Assembly: GCA_963682055.1 (NCBI GenBank)
Contig: OY821741.1
Coordinates: forward strand, 7,819,501 to 7,883,500
Direction of reading: 5' to 3'
Source: Primula veris
Lineage: Eukaryota; Streptophyta; Magnoliopsida; Ericales; Primulaceae
Length of the DNA: 64,000 nt
Within the stretch, counting starts at the first letter, position 1, and each line of letters opens with the position of its first letter. The notes below the pieces were generated by a model. It was given only the letters and a program-made list of their open reading frames with translations. It had not been told where the DNA came from and made no database searches. Shown here piece by piece: positions 1-12,773 of the stretch. The translations under genes were made by a program, and so were the position numbers.

Positions 1-99
1 ATCATAAGTCCATTTATTGCAATAAATAACATATGTATATACGTTATGCTTCATTGCTGTATAGATATGTTTTCGAAGTACATTAAAACTTTATTGCAT

Positions 100-360
100 A
101 TGTATTTAGTATGTGGCACATCTTAATAGCATTTACTTTAAATTTTCATGAAAGTTTCGGACTCTTTGACTTTTTTTTACAGACAAGCAGCTAGTGTTCT
201 ACTTTTTGCTTTTTTCCTGTTAAAAATTGTTTATGAAATTTTGATATTGAAGTAATCACCATCGATGAAAAGCATAAAACATAAACTTCGTTTTGACCAT
301 CAAGGGAAAAAGTTGATAAACTTTCTGTGCATGTGATGCGTCTTGTTACCTTAAACTAGG
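100..360 (+). repeat. Local direct repeat, unit 1 (second unit 2206-2430)
   Basis: The XLG intron sequence here is repeated downstream at 2206-2430. Shared words include TTTTCATGAAAGTTT, CTGTTAAAAAT, GTAATCACCATC and CGATGAAAAGCATAAAACAT. The second unit continues after an interruption: GAAGTTGATAAACTTT near 3206 matches the end of unit 1. The inverted-repeat element at 2455-3160 therefore sits inside unit 2. Confidence 0.75.
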
Positions 361-2090
361 AATCTGAATCCATTTCAGTAGTCAGTCTGTTTTTTCCCAT
401 ATCCTCGATCAGTTGTTTAAGCTTTGCGGTTTGGAACTCAGCCATAGAGCACAACACTGAAATATCATGTATATACATATATTGTCCTGGAATTTCAACA
501 AATTTACTTTTTATTTTATGCAACCTAATATTTGACTGTTATATTCTCTAGGTACCAGCTAATAAGGGTAAACGCCAACGGCATGAACGAAGGTTGCAAG
601 TGGGTCGAAATGTTCGAAGATGTTCGTGTCGTTGTATTTTGCGTATCGCTAAGTGATTACGATCAAGTAGGTCCCTCCTTCGAGTACACAGGTAGTGGAA
701 CCCTCCTACAAAACAAAATGCTACAAACTAAAGAGCTTTTCGAAACAATGGTGTCACACCCATGTTTCAGAAACACCCCTTTTGTCTTAATCCTAAACAA
801 ATACGACTTATTTGAAGAAAAAGTGAATCGCGTACCCTTAAGATCTTGTGAGTGGTTTACCGATTTTAGCCCTGTTAGACCTCTACACAACAATCAATCA
901 TTGGCTAATCATGCTTACTACTATGTTGCTATGAAGTTTAAGGATCTTTATGCTTCGTTGACGGATCGGAAGCTTTTTGTTTGGCAAGCTAGGGCTAGGG
1001 ACCGAGTTACTATCGATGAAGCGTTTAAGTATATTAGAGAGGTCCTTAAATGGGATGAAGAAAAGGAAGAGAACTACTATAATGTGCAAGAGGATTCGTT
1101 TTACAGTACAGATATAAGTTCTTCACCATTTGTAAGGCAGGAGTGATGTAATTTACATGTTTAATACTCTGATTTGCGACGTATTTATAGCGGGCAGTTT
1201 TAATAATTTTTCAAAAAGGAAGTGCAAACTTGAAAGCATTATTGATGTACCGAGTTGGATCATTTAATTGGTTGTGTAAAGTAGATTTTTGTGGATACCA
1301 TGAGATTTTTGTTACCGAAAATTGCGATTAGTATATATGAGAGGTGATCTGTGTCCTTATTTTCCTCCTAATTGTACTTGATTAATGTGAGGGAAACAAG
1401 TAAATTTGAGGTAAATGTGTCACCACTGCATTATGTTACGTGTTATGTTATATTGTCAATTTTCCGGACGACAATTTGATAGTTTTATCCTATTAATATT
1501 AGTCAAACTGATATCGTTTGAAGGTTTGGATTTTGCAATTTTTGGATTCGATCAAATAGGTGTTAGCTAAAATTTTAAAAGCAAGTGTTCTCGTATACAA
1601 CATCATCTTGATCTACTCCTTTTAAAGTTGAAAGAGAGAAAAACGAGAATGACAAGTAAGCATCTTTAATTCCGACGAGATCATTTTCCTTAACTAAGCT
1701 CTCAGGGGTTCGAGTAGCGGGAAGGTACATATAGACCTACCTACCTGATAGAATAAAACATCACATATATATTATTGGTTTAGATTTTGTGTTTTTATCG
1801 GATAGTCGGTGCGATTTATGGTAGGGTTTTCCGGTCGGTTATGCAGATATGTAGTTGAAACCTATACCCTACTAGATCGTGCAAATCGGCACTTATGTTT
1901 TTTGGATATGGAAAATGCAGTTTTTGGTCTGCGGGTTGTCTTAACATCCCTGCCAGTAACCTACTTAGTTTTTTAAGCCATTGAAGCACGAATGTAAAAT
2001 TGATTTGAAACCAAATACAACAAACACATGATTGGTCCATATATTTTGACATGTAAATGGGTAAGTGGTAAAAATCATTATTAAGGAACA
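355..2090. repeat. Segmental duplication containing XLG exon, copy A
   Basis: This block, intron end plus last XLG exon plus about 950 bp of 3' flank, recurs in the same orientation at 34530-37420. Shared anchors include AATCCATTTCAGTAGTC before the exon, the whole exon, GGATTCGATCAAATAG near 1550, GAGTAGCGGGAAGGTAC near 1712, and the TTGAAACCAAA..CAACAAACA..GATGATTG-like tract near 2007. Copy B is longer because of at least two insertions (about 35757-36391 and 37165-37375) that copy A lacks. Confidence 0.85.
552..1146 (+). CDS. Extra-large G protein (XLG), C-terminal exon, copy A (partial gene)
   Basis: XLG proteins are plant-specific, non-canonical G-alpha subunits that work with G-beta/gamma in immunity and development. 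The exon opens after a TCTAG acceptor (ends 551) and reads [17 protein letters not shown] onward, the end of the Ras-like/helical G-alpha module. Visible landmarks are [18 protein letters not shown], the G4-type nucleotide motif [13 protein letters not shown] (NKxD), [19 protein letters not shown], and the C-terminal [11 protein letters not shown] with a serine-rich tail ending at TGA. The frame is uninterrupted for 198 codons. Upstream exons (N-terminal Cys-rich half, P-loop) would lie left of the window, since 1-551 looks intronic. A damaged copy lies at 34720-35318. I am sure of the family; which XLG paralogue it is I cannot say. Confidence 0.9.
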
Positions 2091-2454
2091 TATATTTCTC
2101 ATGCTAATACATACTTATGTGTAGTTTCACCTCAATATATTAGCCTTATAGGCAAATTAGAAAATGTAAGAAAACATAAAATTGTGAAGTACACTTGAAA
2201 CTTGATAGCATATGTATATAGCATATGGCATATCTATATAGCATATTCTTTAATTTTTCATGAAAGTTTTGGATTATTGATTTTTTCTCAGAGGTAAGTA
2301 GCTAGCTGGCTTGTGTTGTACCTTCTTGCTTTTTCACTGTTAAAAATAGTTTATGAAGTGTTGATTGAGGTAATCACCATCATCGATGAAAAGCATAAAA
2401 CATAAACTTCATTTGGACCATCAATTGGAGAAGTGGAAAAAATGGTTTACTAAC

Positions 2455-3160
2455 CCCAGCTACTAACATTAGCAATTGAGGTATCGAACTACATATTTTT
2501 TTTTTAAACCGGAGACCTCCGTCAATTTAATTGAATGGAAGTTAAGTTTAAATTCCATTTCAGTCTCAAATTTTATAAAACATATGAATTTAACCCAAAA
2601 AGTTTATAAATTTACATTTTTAACATACCCATAAACAAATAGTTACATAAACATATACATACTCATACATATACATAAAATACAAAAAAAAAAATTACAA
2701 AAAAATACACAACATATATATATATATAACGTTTTATAAAAAAATTAACTTATTTTAATAATTTTTTTTTAAAAAGTAACTCTTTTTATTTTTTATAAAA
2801 AAACAACTTTTTTTTGTAAATTACCTTTTAATAAAAAAATTATTATTTTATAAAAAATATTTTTTTTATAAAACGTTATATTTACATCTATATATATATA
2901 TAAATTATGTAATTTTTTTTTGTATTTTATGTATATGTATGAGTTAGTATATATATATATTTAACTATTGTTTATGCGTATGTTAAAAATATAAATTTAT
3001 AAACTTTTCGGGTTAAACTCATATCTTTTATAAAATTTGGTACTAAAATAGAATTTAAAATTTAACTTCCGTCTAATTAAATTGACGGAGGTCCACAATT
3101 TAGAAAAAAATAAAATAATTCGGTAACTCAATTGTTAATGTCAATATCTTATGCCCTGTT
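2455..3160. mobile_element. Long inverted-repeat (foldback) element in the second local repeat unit
   Basis: The left arm (AACATTAGCAATTGAGGTA, then ACCTCCGTCAATTTAATTGA, TTTAACCCAAAAAGTTTATA, CATACCCATAAACAA) is matched in reverse complement by the right arm ending about 3158 (TTGTTTATGCGTATG, TATAAACTTTTCGGGTTAAA, TTAAATTGACGGAGGT, TCAATTGTTAATGTC). The centre, 2690-2960, is almost pure A/T with (TA)n. No transposase frame is present. It interrupts the local repeat unit, so it is a non-autonomous foldback/MITE-like insertion. Exact ends and target duplication were not resolved. Confidence 0.7.
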
Positions 3161-4607
3161 TTATTAATAACCGATAGTCGGAGGTAGTAAACTTATTTAT
3201 TCCCCATGAAAGAAGTTGATAAACTTTATGGATAGTCGATTGCCTTCATGACGCGGGTGAGAAACGGCAGGCCAAGCATTCCCATAGGACTTGAGATCAA
3301 CACAACATCAACAGATATAACATCGGCAAAATGTAAGCTTGCCACCATCTTGTAATACGGCACTGAATATATTAAGCTGTTCACATTAAGAGGCTTTTCC
3401 GTTTTCCCTCTCTTCTCACCCCTGTCATCATTGTCTGAATCTTCCTCGAGAATCGCATTAGTATTGATGGGAATCAGAGAGAAGACTGCGAGAGCCGAAA
3501 GGTCCAAAAGGCAATCGAGAAGGACCTTCAAGCCATACACATTATGTGGCAGGGGGGGGGGTGGTGGTAATAAAAGCCTCCACCTTTGCCTAGACATGTC
3601 TGCAGATAATGAACAAAGGAATAACTTGGTCATTGTTGTATAAACTCGGGTATGAAACATAAACATACTCATGATATTTACGAAACTCAATATGAAAATA
3701 CGAGGCGATAAAGGGAGAGGGAGAGAGATGACTTACAAGCTCCATGAAGATTAGCAAGACAGAATCCCCCAAGTCAGAACAAGATAGTTACATCAGCATG
3801 TCAACCTACAAAAGAGCAGTTTTCGAGAATATTCTTACATAAGGTATATGGGAAAAGGAATCCAGAGGTTAAGAAATTACATGTATAACGATCGAATTAC
3901 CGCACGATAAAAAAGTGTCTAAATTATGTTCATGAGACATCATTTTATAATAGTGTAAAAAGACTAGGTTTTTAAGGATCTTATGATCTACTGATAGCTT
4001 AGGGGCTAGGCGTGATGTCATAAAGAAAGAAAATAAGGCGTCGAAATCAGGGTCATGACATATCAGTATATCACTTAATTGTGTGACCTTCATGTGGCAC
4101 AAGTTCCTCATAACTTATCTAGGCGGAGCTATTCATTTATCACAGGGAGGGTACAGTATTAAGCAAATCAATTTCAATATTTTCAAAAAGAAAAAAAGAG
4201 TAACTTAACTGTAACTTAAGCAGTATTTTGTATAAAGTAATTAAATACCAAATATCTCAAAGCAAAAATCTCTAAAAAAGGTACTATTCTTGGTGGTGTG
4301 TGCGATTCATAGTTTTTTTTTCTTTAAACATATTCATAGGGCTTGTTTGAGTGCAAGATGTAAGCAAAAATGTGGAATCTTTTTTTCTGCTTGAGATAAT
4401 CTAGGTTCACCCTGCTTAAAAACCTTCGAGATTTTCAGTTTAAAAAACTATAAAAGCTCAATGTTAAACTGACAAAAGATATATTATAGCTTTTAAGCTA
4501 AAAAGCCGAGCTTACGAATGTAACCCAAAGCCATGTACTTTCTTTCTATCCTTGTCTTTGCGAAAATAAGCCAGCTTATAAAAACTTGTAAAACGGTACC
4601 GAAAAAC

Positions 4608-4881
4608 TGTTGGGTTTGAAAGAATATAAAAGGAGGTCGGAAAATTAGTAACAAAAAATGTTAGAACAAATACAAGAAAAGGGAAATGACTTTGTATTAT
4701 TTTGGTGTGTTTTACAAAGGTAAAAACATCAATTATTTATAGTTTTTTTTCAAAGGTTACATAGTTTTAATCCTATGAACCCATGATCTCTAAAAAACTT
4801 ATAAAATATAAATACTAAATCCATGATCTCTAAAAAGTTATAAAATGTAAATGCTAAGTAAGTTACTTTCTTTTTTCAACA
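4608..4881 (-). repeat. Copia-1 3' LTR
   Basis: 274 bp, TG..CA ended (TGTTGGGTTT at 4608, TTTTTTCAACA ending 4881). The sequence AGGAGGTCGGAAAA, the GAAAAGGGAAATGACTTT tract and ATGATCTCTAAAA recur in the LTR at 8940. It abuts the polypurine tract in minus-strand orientation. Confidence 0.85.
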
Positions 4882-4888
4882 CTCCCCC

Positions 4889-7800
4889 TTAATCTTGTTT
4901 GGTAACTCCCGGCATAATTCTCAATTTTCGAAAATCTTTGTACTTGCGAGCCTTCGTAAAAATATCTGCCAATTGATCTTGTGATTTCGCGTACTTTACT
5001 TCAACATCCTTATATTCAATACACTCGGGGATAAAATGATAAGACATGTCGATATGCTTACTTCGATCATGAAACACCGGATTTTTTGTAAGGGAAATCA
5101 CAGACTTATTATCAACAAACACTTTCGTAGCTTCATTTTGTGACATCCCCAATTCTTTCAACAAATTTCATAATCAAATCGCATGACAAATACAAGAATT
5201 AACGGCAACATTTTCGGCTTCACATGTAGATAGTGTCACAATTGATTGTTTTTTCGAACTCCAAGTAAAAGTCGTATCTCACATATAAAAAACAAAGCTA
5301 CTTGTACTTTTATGATCATCAATATCGCCTCCCCAATCGCTGTCACTATAGCCAGTCAAGTCAAAATTATTAGAAAATGAGTAATTTAATCTAAAATCAA
5401 CCGTACCTTTTATATAACAGATGATTCGTTTCGCGGCCTTCCAATGCGACAAAGTTGGACCTTCCATATAACGGCTAATAAGACCAACTCCATATAAAAT
5501 ATCCGGTCGAATAATAGTTAAATATCGTAAGCTTCCAACAAGACTCTTAAAAAACGTCGGATCCACACTTTCATCCTCAAAATATTTTGATAATTTTGTA
5601 GCACAATCTACCGAAGTATTTATCGGCTTACACCCATCCATTTTAAACCTTTTAAAGATATTTTTTGCATACCCTTCTTGTGAAATAAAAATTCCATTTT
5701 TATTGTGTTTCACCTCAATTTCAAGATAATACGACATAAGATCATATCCGTCATTTCAAATTCACGACTCATTACCCTTTTAAAATCCTCAAATAATTTC
5801 GGATTATTTCCCGTAAAAATCAAATCATCAACATATAGGCAAACAATCAACACATCACCATTTTTATCCATTTTCACATAAAAAGAATGCTTATGGAGAC
5901 ACCTTATAAAATTATTTTCTTGGAAATAATTATCAATTATAGTATTCCAAGCTCTCGGGGCTTGTTTCAAACCGTAAAGCACCTTTTCAATTTTAAAAAG
6001 TTATTTTCAAACCCCATAATCTCATAACCCGGTGGTTGTTGCAAATAAACTTATTCTTCGAAATTTCCATTTAAAAACGCCGATTTTACATCCATTTGGT
6101 TTATTTTCCAATTATTCTGGACGACCAAAGAAATTAAAAATCTAATAGTTTCTAGACGAGCTACGGGAGCAAATACCTCATCAAAATCGATACCGGCCCT
6201 TTGGTTGTATCCTTTTGCGACCAACCTTACTTTATATTTTTCGATTTCTCTTTTTGCATTTTTTCTCTCTTTATAAACCCATTTAGCACCAATAGCTTTG
6301 TGCCCTTTCGGTAAATCCGTCAACTCTCACGTATTATTTTGTATTATCGAGTCCATTTCCTCATCCATAACTTTTCTCCAATTTATATTTTCCATCGCCT
6401 TTCCATAAGCTATCGGTTCACAACCCGTAAAAAGACAAAATAGAGTAACATTATCAACATTTTCCGTTACCTCATATAACTCTTGCATAGTGCGGAAACG
6501 TGGCGTTCTTTCGCTATAACTTTCGTCAATTGAGGATTGTGGTTGGACTTGTGATTGTGGTGATGGAGGTGGAATAGCGAGCTCTTTTTCCATTCCGATT
6601 TACTTTTCTTCTTCATCGCCATAATAAGGGAAAAAATCGTAGTCGTATTCCTTTTTGTCCCAATCTCATGTTCCGTCTTCATCAAACTCAACATCTCGAC
6701 TAATAACAAAATTTTCATTTTTCGGATTATATAATTTATAGCATTTCGTCCTTGAGTCATAACTGATAACTAGAAACTTTTCGCTTTTGTCGTCTAATTT
6801 GAAACTTTTTTGATTCGGAACATGAGCATACACAATACCTCCAAAAACTCGTAAGTGAGAAATAACCGATTTTCTTTCGCTCCATGCTTCCTCGGGAGTT
6901 TTACCCCTAAACACTTTGGGATGGAGAACAGTTCGATAAATAAACCGCACTATCCACCGCCTCGGCCCAAAATCTTTGGGAATATTTTTACTTTTAAGCA
7001 TGCTAAAAGGCATATTTAAAAGAGATCGGTTTTTTCTTTCAACAACCCCATTTTGTTGTGGGGTATAAGGAACCGTCAAAGGACTAAAAATTCCATTTTC
7101 TTCGCAATATTTTTCAAAATCATTTAAGAGAAATTCTCCCCCTCGATCCGATCTCATAGAATTTATTTTGTGACCACTTTCATTTTCAACACGAGCTTTA
7201 AATTTTTTGAAAGAATCAAAAACATCGGATTTTTGTTTCAAAAAATAAACCCAAGTTTTTCGACTAAAATCATCAATAAAAAGAGCAAAATAATTGTTTT
7301 TTCCAAGAGAACTTGGTTTAATAGAACCACAAATATCCGTATGAACAAGTTTCAACGGGTTTTTAGCTCTTCTAGTCGCTTGTTTCGGAATTTTTTTTTC
7401 CGGTTGTTTTCCAAACAAATGTGCCTCACAAAGTTTATCAACATGATCAATATGAGGTAAAACTTTCACCATATTTTTACTACTCAACAATTTCAAGTCA
7501 CCAAAATTAAGGTGCCCAAATCTCAAATGTCAAAGCCACAATTTTTATTTAAAATGCTTTCAAACATTTAGCCCCACCATTTTAAATATCCAAAGAAAAC
7601 ATTCTATTTTTCGACATCGGGACTTTTGCAACCAAATTCCCATTTATCACTTAATAAAATATTATAATTTTTCGAATGAATATCATAGCCCTTTTCCAAA
7701 AGTTGTCCCAAACTCAAAATATTAGACTTCATATTTGACACATAATTAACGTTTGAGATAAGATCATTTTCTCCATTTTTCAATTGGATTAAAAAATTTT

Positions 7801-8913
7801 CCTTCTCTTTCACCGGAATTTTAGATTCATCACCAAAATAAATCTCCATTTTTCGTTTTATCAATTTCGATAAACATATTTTTATTACCACACATATGGT
7901 TGCTAGCCCCCGTATCTAAATAACAAATAGTATTTTCTCCGCTTTTATTTTTATTATGCGCAAATAAAAGTGTAGAACGTTCTTCATTTTCTCTAGCAAA
8001 ATTAGCCCATTCCTCAAATTTATTATTACTCAATCTACACTCGGAAGCGTAATGCCCAAATTTTTGAAAATTATAACATTTAATCTGAGACTTATCATAT
8101 CTCGGTTTTCCATTATAATTTTCTCCTCTTCTACGGACTCTCGTCGGATAAGAGTTTTGTCTTCTATCTTCTTTTTCGAAAGAGTTGTAACCACCACGAC
8201 CATAATTTTGACTTCGACCTCTTCCTCGTTGACTTTTCGAGTTGTCAAAACTTTTATCGTTCATGCTAAACTTCGTTTGAAGAGCTTGTTCGAGCGGCTA
8301 TTCTTTGACAACTCTTTTGTTGAGTTTTTATTCATGAGGTTGGAGGGAGCCCAATAGTTGATCCACCGTCATAGATTCTACGTGTTTAGATTCCTCGATA
8401 GCCACAACAATATAATCCTATTTGGAATCTAAATAATGTAGAATTTTTTTGACAACACGGGTGTCGTCCAAATTTTCTCTGCATCTTTTCATTTGATTGA
8501 CAACCTTTTGAACTCGTGAAAAATAGTCGTCAACCGATTCGGAGACTTTCATACATAAAGCCTCAAAATCACCACGTAATGTTTGGAGTCGAATCTTTTT
8601 TACCTTGTCAACTCTTTTGAACGAATTCTCCAAAAATATCTCAATCTTTTTTGCTCGTGGTTGCACACGCCACCTTTTCGAACATAGTTTCATCCAAAGT
8701 TTGATGGATGATGTTAAGAGACTTTTGATCATTCTTCTTTAAATCCTCCGTTTGAACCCGAGTTACGTCAGCGTCTTCTTCGGGTTCATTATACTCGGTC
8801 TCTATGATTTCCCACACATTTCGTGAACCGAGAAGCACTTTCATTCTTATGCTCCAATTATCGTAGAAATCTTTCTTAATCATGGAGATAAAATGGGTCA
8901 TTCCACCAGCCAT
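4889..8913 (-). pseudogene. Copia-1 gag-pol remnant
   Basis: Broken into at least seven frames. From 8913 downwards: gag with MAGGMTHFISMIKKDFYDNW; a gag zinc knuckle in which the second cysteine is replaced (CYNFQKFGHYASEC, expected CxxC..H..C); protease CYLDTGASNHMCG near 7905; integrase with HTDICGS, FIDDFSRKTWVYF, MRSDRGGEF and TPQQNGVVERKNR (7526-6666); RT with [39 protein letters not shown] and the catalytic LYVDDLIF near 5840; RNase H with DSDWGGDIDDHKST and the C-terminal ADIFTKARKYKDF (5164-4889). Stops and shifts separate every block, so no functional polyprotein is possible. The same 3'-terminal peptide signature recurs in the short LTR element at 61161-63165. Confidence 0.9.
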
Positions 8914-8939
8914 TTTGGGACCGTTGACTCTGGTACAAC

Positions 8940-9180
8940 TGTTGGGTTTGAAAGAATATAAAAGGAGGTCGGAAAACTAGTAACAAAATGCTAGAAAAAA
9001 CACAAGAAAAGGGAAATGACTTTATATTATTTTGATGAGTTTTACAAAGGTAAAAATATCACTTATTTATACTAAACTCAACATAAATGTAGGAAATGAA
9101 ATGTTATATAGTTTTAATCACATGAACTCATGATCTCTAAAAGACTTATAAAATATAAATGTTTAATTCATTATCTCTAA
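8940..9180 (-). repeat. Copia-1 5' LTR, truncated
   Basis: It starts TGTTGGGTTTGAAAG at 8940 and follows the other LTR to about ATTATCTCTAAGTAA near 9180, about 30 bp short of a full copy. The terminal part (as in ..TTACTTTCTTTTTTCAACA of the other LTR) is missing where the foldback element with its GTAATAATA target duplication begins. Confidence 0.75.
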
Positions 9181-9189
9181 GTAATAATA

Positions 9190-10417
9190 CAGTAATGCTA
9201 TAGAACCAGACTGACTCAACCAGACTGATTACCATACAGTCCTTTATGTAATTTTTAGAATTCTTTTGACACCCAACTAAAACAAAAATAAAACCACAAA
9301 TATAATATTTATGGAACCCTAGTTGAGACTACCCTAAACTTAAATATTAAATAAAAATATTTAAAATTTTAATGATTTTAATATATTTTATTTGACGATT
9401 CAACAAAATAAAAACCCAAATATAATATTATAGAACCCTATTTGAGACTACCCTAAACTTAAATATTAATTAAAAATATTTAAAATTTTAATGATTTTAA
9501 TATATTTTATTTGACGATTCAACAAAATAAAAACTCAAATATAATATTATAGAACTCTATTTGAGACTATTTAAGTTTAAGTTTAGGACTATTTATATTT
9601 GGATTTTTATTTTGTTGAATCGTCAAATAAAATATATTAAAATCATTAAATTTTTAAATATTTTTAATTAATATTTAAGTTTAGGGTAGTGTCAACTAGG
9701 GTTACATAAATATTATATTTGTGGTTTTATTTTTGTTTTGGTTGGGTGTCAAAAGAATTCTAAAAATTACATAAAAGACTGTATGATAATCAGTCTGGTT
9801 GAGTCAGTCTAGTTCTATAGCATTACTGTTTAACCGATACATGCTAGCAAACAAGATGAGTTGACAATTACAGATTGCGGACATTTATGAATAATGCTAA
9901 TGAACCAGATAGACTCAACCAGACTCTCAACACAGTAGTCCTTAATGTAAATTTAGAATTTCATTTTCATCCCGAAATTTAAGAGTATGCTATTCGGCCA
10001 TATATTTAATATTTTTAATTAATATTTAAGTTTAGGATAGTCTCAAATAGGGTTCTATAATATTATATTTGAGTTTTTATTTTGTTGAATCGTCAAATAA
10101 AATATATTAAAATCATTAAAATTTTAAATATTTTTAATTAATATTTAAGTTTAGGGTAGTCTCAAATAGGGTTCTATAATATTATATTTGAGTTTTTATT
10201 TTGTTGAATCGTCAAATAAAATATATTAAAATCATTAAAATTTTAAATATTTTTAATTAATATTTAAGTTTAGGGTAGTCTCAACTAGGGTTCCATAAAT
10301 ATTATATTTGTGGTTTTATTTTTGTTTTGGTTGGGTGTCAAAACAATTCTAAAAATTACATAAAGGACTGTATGGTAATCAGTCTGATTGAGTCAGTCTG
10401 GTTCTATAGCATTACTG
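9190..10417. mobile_element. Foldback element(s) with 9-bp target duplication, MULE-MITE-like
   Basis: The left end CAGTAATGCTATAGAACCAG (9190) and right end CTGGTTCTATAGCATTACTG (ending 10417) are perfect inverted repeats that extend about 160 bp inward with few mismatches. Directly outside both ends is GTAATAATA (9181-9189 and 10418-10426), a 9-bp target-site duplication, typical of Mutator-like elements. Inside is a near-complete 639-bp foldback (9190-9828) ending in the same terminus, a roughly 60-bp spacer, then a second arm beginning with a diverged terminus (AATGCTAATGAACCAG, 9893). About 124-bp subrepeats occur twice in each arm. No transposase is present. It is a composite or nested non-autonomous element. 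Confidence 0.85.
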
Positions 10418-10429
10418 GTAATAATAATA

Positions 10430-11542
10430 CCATACAATTTACTTTTTTTTTTCCAACGAAAACTATCATGATATCGATACCAACTTATCTTCCACAAAGT
10501 GAATACCAAAACTGTTACAGCAAACAACAGCAATTACCTAAAAATTTCCCCTAAATAATAAATAGCCAATCTGCCAATGTGTGTAAGCATGTAGCCTAAA
10601 TTAGTAAACACTATATACATGGCGGAACCAGTATGATTTTTTTGAAAAGGCCGTGGTGTAAAAAATATGTAGAATAGATGATAAAATAAATAAGATCTAA
10701 TACAAAAATAAAGAATTTTTTTTATATTTAACATAGCATAAAATAAATATAAAGTTAAGACAAATGATATTTGACAATAAAACAATTTTTTTAGTAATCT
10801 TTGTTTGGAAAAATACAATTGTCATTTACAAAATTTGATAATTTCAAGGTAAAAAACAGAATTTTTTTAGAAAAAACAACTAATTAAAGGTAATTTTACC
10901 ACTAAACCAACAACTATTTTGATTAATTAAGAAATACTATCAATGTGTATATTTTAGAAAATTATAAATTACATATATAAAAAAATAAATAAAAATTAAA
11001 AATCGTGGTTGGGAGTGGGAGTGGTGGGGATGGCCACAACCACCCCGTGGTCCACCCTTGACTATATACACTCCACTTTCTTAAATAATTAAGCAAATAG
11101 ACAGAGAAGCAAACAAACATAAGCTGTAATTATATGCAAATAAGCCAGCTTATTTAAACTTATAAAACCATACCGAAAAAGCTATCATTACATCAATACC
11201 AAACTTATTTGCACAAAGTAAATATCAAATCTTTTACAACGCCCAGCAGCAAATACTTAAAAAAAGATCCCTAGAATTAAATACCCAAATAGTACATATT
11301 CATTTACTTAAATAATTACGCAGTTCGACAGAGAAGGAAACAGGCATAAGTTGCAACTATACGCAAATTAAATCATAAAAAATTAGTTTAAGCATAAGTA
11401 AACAATACTAACTCTAATGACACAGTTAAGCATAAACAAATAATCTAAACATAAAAATAATCAAATGCTCATGTTGTAAATTACTTATTTTAAAGTTACC
11501 CAGGTAAATAAATAAGCTCACAAACAATAATAATAACTTTAC

Positions 11543-11588
<46 letters not shown>

Positions 11589-12768
11589 ACAACCTTTGAC
11601 TATGAGGTAAATTGGCTGACTGTCTTTTTAGAAAGAGAGAGAGAGAAGAGAAGGAAAACAAATTATATAAAATATTAATTATATCAATTATATAAAAAAT
11701 TAATTTATATATAAAATGTATTACTCCTAATATTCTTCTTTTTAGTCCCTTTTTTGAAGAAGAAAAAAGTTATTTCTAGTCATTTCACCTTCCAAAAAAA
11801 TCCGAAAACAGTCCATGATTAAAAAACAGATGCATTCTAGCTTTTAAGGAAAAAAGCTGAGTTTACCAATGTAATTAAACACTTTCTTTTCTACTCGCAT
11901 TGTTTTACAGCTTTGAGCAAATAAGCCCAGCTTATTTGAACTCGTAAAACATACCGAAAAAGTTAACATACGAATTTTTAGTTGTTGTGTGTGACTTTGT
12001 ACAGGTGAAAGAAAGCATCGTATCTGGGATCCCGGAGGAGAATGTTGCCAGCACTACCAAGCAGAACTAAAAGTGTGACTATGTTTATCAAAAGTTTCCA
12101 TGATAGTAATTTATAGGCTTGGTGGGCATGGATGGTTAAAAGCCAGTTTGTAACTTCTTCTATTTTATTTGCGGATTAGTTTTTGCTAAACTTGAAAGAG
12201 TCCTGAGGGCATTCCGAACAACCACTTCTTCCTTTGTTTGTTTGTTTGTTCTACCATAAAACCTCGCTGTTCGACCAATTGCGTCCAGCTTTTAAGCAAA
12301 AAAAAAAATGCAACAAACAAGGTTTAAATAACAAGTTTTACAGGCTTACCCGGCAGATAATCCGACAATAGATAAGTTAAGCCGAGGATTAGGTTGACTA
12401 GGCCCAAGTGTACACTAGCCTATCAACGTTGATTATTCAAAAATTATTATACCAACCTATCAAAATTCACAATCTAAACCGGATGTAAGATTTTTTTGCA
12501 GATCGGTGTCTAAAACATGAAATTCAGAATTTTAGGTTGGTGTGCACTGTATAGCATGTATTTTCCCTAATATAACACAAAATTGAAACCTTCCATATTC
12601 TTTGTTGTGATTTTTATTGACCATGTCTGGCATGTTTAGAGAAATACAAAATAGAGAAATGAAAATACCTTGAATACAATCCCATCTAATGTCATTGTGT
12701 ACTTGCTTCTTGAACAGTACTCATCTCCACAAATGCAATATTTTTCTCAAGATTGATGTAATATTAAC
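10430..12768. other. Gene-free stretch with simple and dispersed repeats
   Basis: No convincing coding frame. 11545-11582 is a (GT)n(TA)n microsatellite and 11635-11645 a short GA run. A short dispersed repeat with the words AAATAAGCCAGCTTATTT, AAAACCATACCGAAAAAG and ACTTATTTGCACAAAGTAAAT recurs here (10450, 11140, 11925) and flanks the Copia-1 insertion (4560-4607), so Copia-1 probably landed in one copy of it. Confidence 0.5.
11545..11582. repeat. (GT)n(TA)n microsatellite
   Basis: A short GTGTGTG run passes into about 15 TA dinucleotides. It is a candidate length-variable marker. Confidence 0.9.
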
Positions 12769-12773
12769 AACAG

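Larger units (their letters stand above)
4608..9180 (-). mobile_element. Degenerate Ty1/copia LTR retrotransposon (Copia-1)
   Basis: Read on the minus strand: 5' LTR (8940-9180, truncated), primer-binding region, gag, protease, integrase, RT, RNase H, polypurine tract, 3' LTR (4608-4881). The LTR edge TGTTGGGTTTGAAAG occurs at both 4608 and 8940. Next to the 5' LTR the minus strand reads TTGTACCAGAGTC, a worn version of the initiator-Met primer site TGGTATCAGAGC. Next to the 3' LTR is AAGGGGGAG, a polypurine tract. The coding region carries many stops and frameshifts. The outer end of the 5' LTR is lost at the foldback element starting at 9190, so no target duplication can be read. Confidence 0.9.

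Noticed and set aside
3226..3690. 154-codon minus-strand frame with a Pro/Leu run and an acidic EEDSDNDDRGEK patch
   Set aside because: The proline run comes from a G-tract, no family is recognisable, and the frame has no splice support. It might be a gene fragment but I cannot support it.
11999..12080. Short higher-GC patch reading HRIWDPGGECCQHYQAELK after a CAG/GTGAAAG acceptor-like site
   Set aside because: Could be a single exon, but it is only about 25 codons, no neighbouring exon was found and the family is not recognised.
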